This document shows positions 57,245 through 64,000 of a stretch of 64,000 bases of DNA, one piece after another; the first letter of the stretch is position 1; each line of letters starts with the position of its first letter. The position numbers and the translations under genes were made by a program. This DNA comes from Pezizomycotina sp. ARF18. Lineage: Eukaryota > Ascomycota. The stretch is from the NCBI GenBank assembly GCA_002224055.1, contig AZLU01000048.1, positions 55,757-119,756 of the forward strand. Direction: 5' to 3'. The notes under the pieces are model-generated. The model made no database searches and had not been told where the DNA came from. It saw only the letters and a program-made list of their open reading frames with translations.

Positions 57245-57908
57245 CTAGGTAGGCTTGATTCGGCATAACTAGCTAGAGCTTCCCAGTTCATTTTTGATCA
57301 TTGTTGCTAATGTCATGGTCGGAAATAAGCTCGATATTCTAAATTCTCGGTAGTTAGCAGACAAAAGCTGAAATTGTTTCAGGAAGCGGCTCCGGCAACT
57401 CGAAGGCGAGGCTTTCCGTACCATTTATCATACATAGATTGCAAACTTCCAAAAAAAAAATGAAATAGCTACACTTAATAACAAGGACTCGTAAATTTGA
57501 TACCTAGATTTCTTTCGGTGTATTAAAATTCCATTCACTGCTACTCCGTAACGAGAATACGAATATGGTTCCTATTGGATAATACCATAGCGGTACGCCT
57601 CGGTACACAGCAGTTCCTTACCACTTCTCGATAAGGCTGATCGGAGAATCAACGAGGGATATAAGGGTTTCAAGTTCTTGATTCCCAATACTAGATGTAC
57701 TTTACTAAATCGAGAAACCATGTGTTTTAATGAAGATATCGTAGCTTTTTTCTTCGGACCAATGCAATAGACGTGATGGTGAACACTATTTATTCTCCTC
57801 GTGTACTTCAGATGCGCATTTCTTATATTCGTTGGGAAAGAAGAGGTTCCAGTGGTAAATCATATTGTCTTCTCCTGGGATGGTGATCGCCGGAACGGGG
57901 CCTTGAAA
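57245..57908. other. Intergenic, no supported gene
   Basis: Spacer between the small protein gene and the F-box-like gene. An A10 run occurs near 57,452. No frame is supported. Confidence 0.5.
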
Positions 57909-59425
57909 ATGGAGAAGCAATTTGAACCACACCGAAAGTCATTTCTGGACACTCTACCACCGGAGCTGATCTATAGTTCACTTCTCCTGAAAATGTAAGA
58001 TAAAACAAACAACTCAACGTCAATGCGCACTGCTAACGTCCAGTTACAAAACAGGAACTCCCTAAAAGTTATCTCATAATCTACGCCTCGTCTCGCGACG
58101 TTACAATACCATCGTGTCCTCACAGCTCTTCCAGACTTTTGAGTTAAGCCTCGACAATAATTCAACCTATAAAGAAACCGTTTACCCCTATGGTCCGCAA
58201 TCTCGCACGAAGACTGGTGTTAACCGTAACTCGGCCCGAAAATATCTCATTCATCTCGTGGAACGATGTACCGGGTAGGTATACCGATCTCAACATGACA
58301 AATACGGACCGACAGCTATCCGATTTACTGCTGCTCCTACTATATCTTACGACTATTCACCTGACGACTCCACCTACCGTTATAAGAAATACGACAACTG
58401 ATATCTTCCGACGCATCGCGATTAAGAAAGGCTGAAATTATATGTTACCATCGATGCTGCCTCGTTGACAAAGCTGGGGAGCAATCCATTTGTGTCCGAA
58501 GCCGTTCGTGGTCTCCGGTCCGAATCTTCGCAGTCTGAGAATAGTTCACCGCAGCGATACACTTCGCCTCGACGCCACTAGCACCATCGCGGACGCCGTA
58601 CAACGGCCACTGTATATTTACTCGTTGAGCTTCAGCTACGAAGCACCCCGGTGGTGTCTCCCGGCAACAAAACTGGCAGAACCGGAATATGCCCCTTTAA
58701 TAGCCGTTCTATTACCATCCATTAAAACCCCTGCCACTAAAACATCAGAAGCCTAGCGCTTAAGAGCATAGTCTCCTTGGGTACGAGAGATAGCCACCCA
58801 GCTATCATGCAGTTTTGGGATGCCGTAGTTCCGGCTCTCACTAATACTCGAGGAGTTAATTGTTGCTTCGTACGAGTATAGCAGCTTCTGCTACGAAAAT
58901 CACGGGCCGAGTGGGACTGCAGCCAGGATGTGCAGTAAATTGGAGTACTTGGGTATTATACCCGCGGACGAAAGCGGGAACGTAAACTTGAAAGAGTTGT
59001 TGGATTGGGCCTATACGCACGAACAACTGCGAACGATAGAAATACCCGCGTACTACTACGGAGGATGATCCTCGGTCGGTTCGATACCTGGAGAGTCGAT
59101 TTCAAGAAAGAGATACAACAAGACCATAAATAGTTTAGTGATGAAAGATAGGGGAATGATGGGGAGAGGGAAGGTATTGGAACTAGTTATGCGCGATGTT
59201 ACGTGGAAGCGGTGCGAGATTGTATCTGCGTCTGTTTTAGAAATGCGGGCGAAGAAGAGGTGGAGGTTCATGGAGGCACTAGCGAAGGCTGTGGATGGAT
59301 CTATTAGGGCGGCTTTGGACGGTATGGCGGTGGAGCCGGATCGAGCGAACAGTACTTGGTATAGGAGGGCGAAAAGGTGGTTTGTTCCAAAGGGTGTTTC
59401 GTCTGATAGACGAATCGCTTCTTGA
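57909..59425 (+). CDS. F-box-like protein, frame-broken
   Basis: The ATG at 57909 gives MEKQFEPHRKSFLDTLPPEL followed by IYSSLLLKM, an F-box start. A donor (GTAAGA) lies at 57,995. Later plus-strand segments are VSGPNLRSLRIVHRSDTLRL (about 58,510), PLYIYSLSFSYEAPRWCLP, LEELIVASYEYSSFCYENHG (about 58,850), LEYLGIIPADESGNVNLKEL and LLDWAYTHEQLRTIEIPAY (to 59,067). The last part, 59,150-59,425, reads MRDVTWKRCEIVSASVLEMR and RRAKRWFVPKGVSSDRR. Leucine spacing fits an F-box protein with a degenerate leucine-rich C-terminal region, probably a substrate adaptor for an SCF ubiquitin ligase. Several frame changes separate the segments; the middle, 58,000-58,480, is the least certain. Confidence 0.5.
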
Positions 59426-60059
59426 GAGGTTGGCTATGAGAAGTAATGAAGAGGCTTTAACGATATTCAATGTATAACGGGTCCTTTGAAAGGCTTTTCT
59501 TACTTTACGGGGGCGCAATTGTATAACTGTGGTTTTTATGCTACATTTTTATTACATGAATTTATCTTACCATTTCCCACCATCGTGTTAGCCCTAAACT
59601 GCTTAGATTCTAGTCTAGGGTTACTAGGGTTTTGGTTTAACTGATTATTTGTATTGAGGGTATTTATTTCAGGGATCACTAGACCAAGTAAGCACATTCA
59701 TTAAATATCACTTATGTCAACAGGCGCGACAAAGTCGCCCTTCTCATGACATTAGTAGCAAAGCGTCCATATAATTCCGTGAATTCAATCAGGTAATTGA
59801 TATGTTGTTGAGTATTAACCCGTTGAAGGATTATAAATGATTACGAGTACGGACTAACGTTTTATCACGGCGACGAATTCCAAATACTCCTATATTCAAA
59901 TCCCGTTCCACAAACCCAGGATTGAGAACTCGTACACGTTATTTGAGCAATAGTAATGAGCAATATCCATTTGAAGTCTAATCCGATGAGATACTAGACT
60001 AGGACTTGTCGAAGTTCCTACTCACCAGTGTATTAAGAAATATTTGGTCAAGGCCATTT
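59426..60059. other. Intergenic left of the copia fossil
   Basis: Ordinary base composition up to about 60,050. The stretch 59,588-59,635 has AGCCCTAAAC and TAGGGTTACTAGGGTTTTG, which look telomere-like but are single imperfect words. Part of a terminal repeat of the neighbouring element could lie here, but I cannot see its ends. Confidence 0.4.
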
Positions 60060-63000
60060 TGCTGGCGCAGATATATAGTATAATATCTAATAATATAGGA
60101 TAGGATCGAACTTGTGGATTTGACTACTAAACTAACTAGACTAACTAAGGGAATACACGATACTATATATAATAAACTAATAATACTATAATCTTAATAT
60201 AATATATACAGTCTACCTCGACGGCTCGTAGAGCCTTATCGTCATAATCTCCTTAATAACTATAGCTAAGATCTTAATATCTCTAACTAAAGTTCTTTAT
60301 TCCTTAGCTATATAAGTATTATCTCGATGCTTATAGATTTATTATACTTTTTTAGTATACCTAATAGCTAGTACCTCTCCTTATCGATAATACTAATAAT
60401 TTTTATCCTATTTTTTTATACCTATAGCCTTTATAGCGCTATCGTAAAATATCTTTATAAGCGTTTAATAAGTATATCCGCGATATTATCCTTTAATTTT
60501 ATATATTAAGGCTCGATAGTTCCTTCTTAAACTAGTTCTCTTATAAAGTAATATTATATATCGATATACTTAGTTCTACTATAGTATTTAGGATCCTTTA
60601 TAATACTAATAGTACTTTAATTATCTATATATATCTCGATACTATTAGGAGCCTTAAACTTAAAGGCTTACTATATATCCTTTAGTATCTAAAGTATCTA
60701 GAAAGCTTTTTATAAAGCCTTCCCTATAGCTATATATTCTAACCTTAATACTACTAGTAGCTATAGTATATTATTTTTTTAAATAGTATAAGATAGCTAT
60801 TTCGTTAAATATTACTATATAGCCGGTAGTAGATCTATAAGTAAGCTTATATCTAGCCTAGTTAGCGTTTACGTAGATATATAGATCTAGTATCTTATTC
60901 TCTATCTTATAGGTATAATATGTAAGCGTATAATTGAGGAATCTTTTCTAATATCGTAGTACTCTTCTTATTACTTTCTTATAAGTTTAGTTTATTTGCT
61001 AACGTATTACTCTAGCGTTAAGATAGTAAAAGTATCGGTTAGTCTAGTAAATAGAGTATAGATTAAACTTTCTACTATTTATTAATACTATACTATTAAT
61101 ATAGTATCTTAATTTTTTGTTTAAGGAATACCTTCTCTTTTATAGGAGTATTAATTTTAAGAGTATTTTTAAGTCTAAATCTTTAAGGAGCGATTATATA
61201 TATACGGACTAATATAGTACTAGGCGGTATTATTCTCTAAACCTAATCTATTCTATCTATATATTTAAAAAATAGACTACTAGTTCTATATCTTTTATTT
61301 TAAAGTATAATTAAGATTTCGTTTAAATATTTTAATTTTATATTTATAGATCTAGCTATTAATAGATTATTAATATAGATAATTATTATTAGCTAATAAT
61401 TTTTACTATAATAAGCTATTATCGAGCTAATAAACTTTAAACTTTAGTAATTTAAGAATTAAGGTAAGTTCTTTATATTATTCTTAAAATATTATTTAAG
61501 ACTATATAAAGTCTTTATTAACTAAACTAATCTATTAATTTTACTCTCTTCTAGAGGCCTAACGATAATTTTTTATTTTAGTTAGGTACGAGGAAGGCTA
61601 TTATTATATTTATCTATTTATATTTAAGATCGAGCTAGGCTATTAGTATAAAGAATAGCCTTATTATTAATATTTTAGCTACTATACGTATATCTTATCG
61701 TAATTAATCTCTTACTTTTATATAAAGCTTTAAGTAATTAGTCTCGACTTAAGTATTATAATCTAATAGTAGTATTATACTTATACTTAAATATCTATTT
61801 ACTATTAATGATATTATTATTTTAGGAGGAGATCTTAAAAATCTATAGATTTCTATACGTCTTATTCTTTAATTAAAGATAGTTTTAATCTATCGATATA
61901 CGCTATTCTTTATAGTTTATAGAGCTTATAGCCTTTTATAGGTTAGTAGCTCTAGCTTATTAATATATATTATTAATTCTTTATAGGCCTTTCTCTAAGG
62001 TATAGCTATTAAATCTTTACTAATATATCCTAGCCTATAGGGTATTTTTATAGTTTAACTACTAGATCTTATCTTAGCGATTCTAAGAATACGCCTATTA
62101 TCTTTAGTTAATTATTATAAATCTATCTTATAGTATCTACGTAACTTCCTCTATAAGAGCGAGTATCTTAGATCTTAGCTATAGACTAGCGTTATTAAGA
62201 TTTTCGCTCTTATCCTCGGGCTATTTTAGCGTAATTATCTCATAAATATCTAATTAATAATTAAAAGTTAAGTTTTAATTATAATCTAGCGCTATCGCTA
62301 TTTTATTCTTAGACTAAATCTATTCTAAGGTATTTTAACGTATTTAAAAATCTTTATTATTCTCTATAAAGTTACGTACTTTAAAGGTCGATTTAATCGA
62401 GAATCTAATATCTCTACGGATTAATACTTTATAGATAATAAGATTCTAGACTTAGTAGATATTATAAGCCTCTAGGTCTATAAAATATATTTTTTAGTAG
62501 TATTATCTAGCTTTTTCCGGAGTTTACTATTAATATATATATAATATAGTTTTACTAAATATCCTAAAGTTTAAGATATTAGAAGTTCTATCTTTTTATC
62601 TTCTTATAATATTATCTATTTATTATCTTTTAGTATCTTAAATAGTCTTAATAGCATATAGTTATAGATTAAATTATAATAATTTACCACCTCTATTTAT
62701 AGCTATAGCGGTAATTTTAACGCGGCTAATATTATCTTTAATCTATTAATAAAATCTAATTAAGCTTTTAGGTACGCTATTCTATTAAATACGTATATAG
62801 CTAAAGTATAGACTAATAATCTCTACTTTATTATAGCGTCTATTAATTAAGATATATTTTTTACCTCTATTATATTATAGCTTAATAAGCTTAAGGTTTA
62901 ACTAATATTTAGCTATCTTAAGAGTACTATTAAAGTATAAGAATATTATCTCTATTTTTTATCTTTTATAAAGTAGATTTAGGACTTCCGACTATTTCTT

Positions 63001-64000
63001 TTAGGAAGGTAATAAACTTTATATAATCTTTAAGGCTCTTTATATACGCCTATTATAGAAATCTAAGAAGATTATCTTTATTAGCTTATATTTATCTAAA
63101 TAGGGTTTCTCGCGGTTTAATATAGCCTTCGATTTAGTAAATTTATAGACCTTATAGTTAATATAGCTCTATAGATCTCTACTATCTTTAATAATATTAG
63201 TAACGCTTTATATTTAATTATTTACTTAATATAATTCTTATCGATATATCTAAGCTATTTATATACTTCTTATATAGTAGTAAGAGCTAAACTTTTTCTT
63301 ATAGATATTATAATCTTACTTAAGATCTCCTATAATTCTATTTTTATAGTAGCTTTAATTTTTAGCCTTAGTCTAGTTATCGTATATCTATCTTATTAAA
63401 TTATTATTATATATCCTACCTTATCTACGCGAGAGATCAAAAATAGGCTATATTTTATCTTTAGAGCGTATAGTATATTTAAGTTTAATAAGACTACCGC
63501 TATATTCTCTATTAAGTCTTATAAATACTAAGCTAGTATTAATAGCCTATAGTATTTCTCTATTACTAATTATAATATTTTATAGCTTTAAGAGAGGTTT
63601 ATAGGTAGAGAATATTTCTTATTATCGTTATATAAAAAGATATATTTAAGTCGAGAAACTATTAAATTATTCTCTAAGAGCCGGTATTTTATACTAAGGT
63701 TTATACTATAAGGCCTAATACCCTATTATTACCGCTATTTTTCTTATTCTTTATATACTTTTTATAGTCGGCCTTTTTAATTTAACCTTATTATAGTATA
63801 GTATTTACCCTTAAACTTATAAATCTTTTTATCGTTTTTTTAGGTTTTACCTCGGTTATTTCTTTTAAATAGCGCCTTATTATCTTTAAAGCTAACATCT
63901 TTAGTATATCGTATTTTATATTTTATCTCTTTAACGAGTAGCGCCTTCTCGAGTATATTAAGGGTTAATTTTTTTATTATTAAATTTATTATTTACTAAA
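60060..64000 (-). mobile_element. Ty1/copia LTR retrotransposon fossil, RIP-affected, cut by window edge
   Basis: From about 60,060 the sequence becomes extremely AT-rich with almost no open frames, which is the mark of repeat-induced point mutation in ascomycetes. On the minus strand the region near 60,440-60,600 still shows the order of residues found at the end of a copia RNase H domain (around the conserved RTKYIDI block). The element therefore runs right to left, with reverse transcriptase and integrase regions expected at higher coordinates and the 3' terminal repeat at or near 60,060-60,400. The right part lies beyond the window. It is heavily broken, with many breaks throughout, and looks old. 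No intact terminal repeat pair is seen. Confidence 0.7.

Noticed and set aside
59588-59635. CCCTAAA and TAGGGTTACTAGGGTTTT words near the copia fossil
   Set aside because: Single imperfect words, not a tandem array.
1-64000. CRISPR arrays, rRNA genes, bacterial operons
   Set aside because: No regularly spaced repeats, no rRNA signature and clear spliceosomal introns throughout; the DNA is fungal.
1-64000. A secondary-metabolite gene cluster around the LaeA-like gene and MFS exporter
   Set aside because: The two are 33 kb apart and no synthase, synthetase, P450 or cluster transcription factor is visible between them.

Overview
The window is nuclear DNA of a filamentous ascomycete (Pezizomycotina). 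The evidence is short spliceosomal introns (about 55-110 bases, GTAAGT-like donors), protein families typical of these fungi (fungal rhodopsin-domain membrane proteins, a LaeA-like methyltransferase, a WSC-domain protein, a DHA1-type MFS exporter, F-box-like and BTB proteins), and a C-to-T depleted copia retroelement at the right edge that looks processed by repeat-induced point mutation (RIP). The genus cannot be named from the sequence.

Layout. 0.7-10.8 kb: four degraded copies (A +, B -, C -, D +) of an unnamed, possibly F-box-linked family sharing a motif close to D-x-x-[RK]-[IV]-[NH]-R-x-x-YM, with a small secreted-protein candidate and a rhodopsin-domain gene (R1, -) among them. 11.7-15.0 kb: a Ser/Thr/Pro-rich reading frame and a second rhodopsin-domain gene (R2, -). 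18.6-24.4 kb: rhodopsin-domain gene R3 (+), a LaeA-like methyltransferase (-) and an intact DGAT2-type acyltransferase (+). 25.1-32.8 kb: a BTB-domain relic, a cysteine-rich secreted protein, an HhH/endonuclease-III-like protein and an F-box-like relic. 36.0-41.0 kb: rhodopsin-domain gene R4 (+), an intact WSC-domain secreted protein and an Ala-rich secreted protein. 43.6-52.4 kb: an F-box/LRR-like gene and two Ser/Pro-rich multi-exon genes (-). 54.4-59.4 kb: a DHA1 MFS exporter, an intact 116-residue hydrophilic protein and another F-box-like gene. From about 60,060 to the window end: a minus-strand Ty1/copia fossil.

The genes do not form an obvious pathway cluster. What unites the window is accessory content (surface receptors, secreted proteins, F-box/BTB adaptors, an exporter, a LaeA-like regulator) expanded in local families. 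Most genes carry single-base reading-frame breaks although splice sites, motifs and codon structure on both sides are excellent, while DGAT2, WSC and the 116-residue gene are clean. Either this is a decaying accessory region or the underlying assembly carries residual indel errors; this should be settled before any gene here is called dead.
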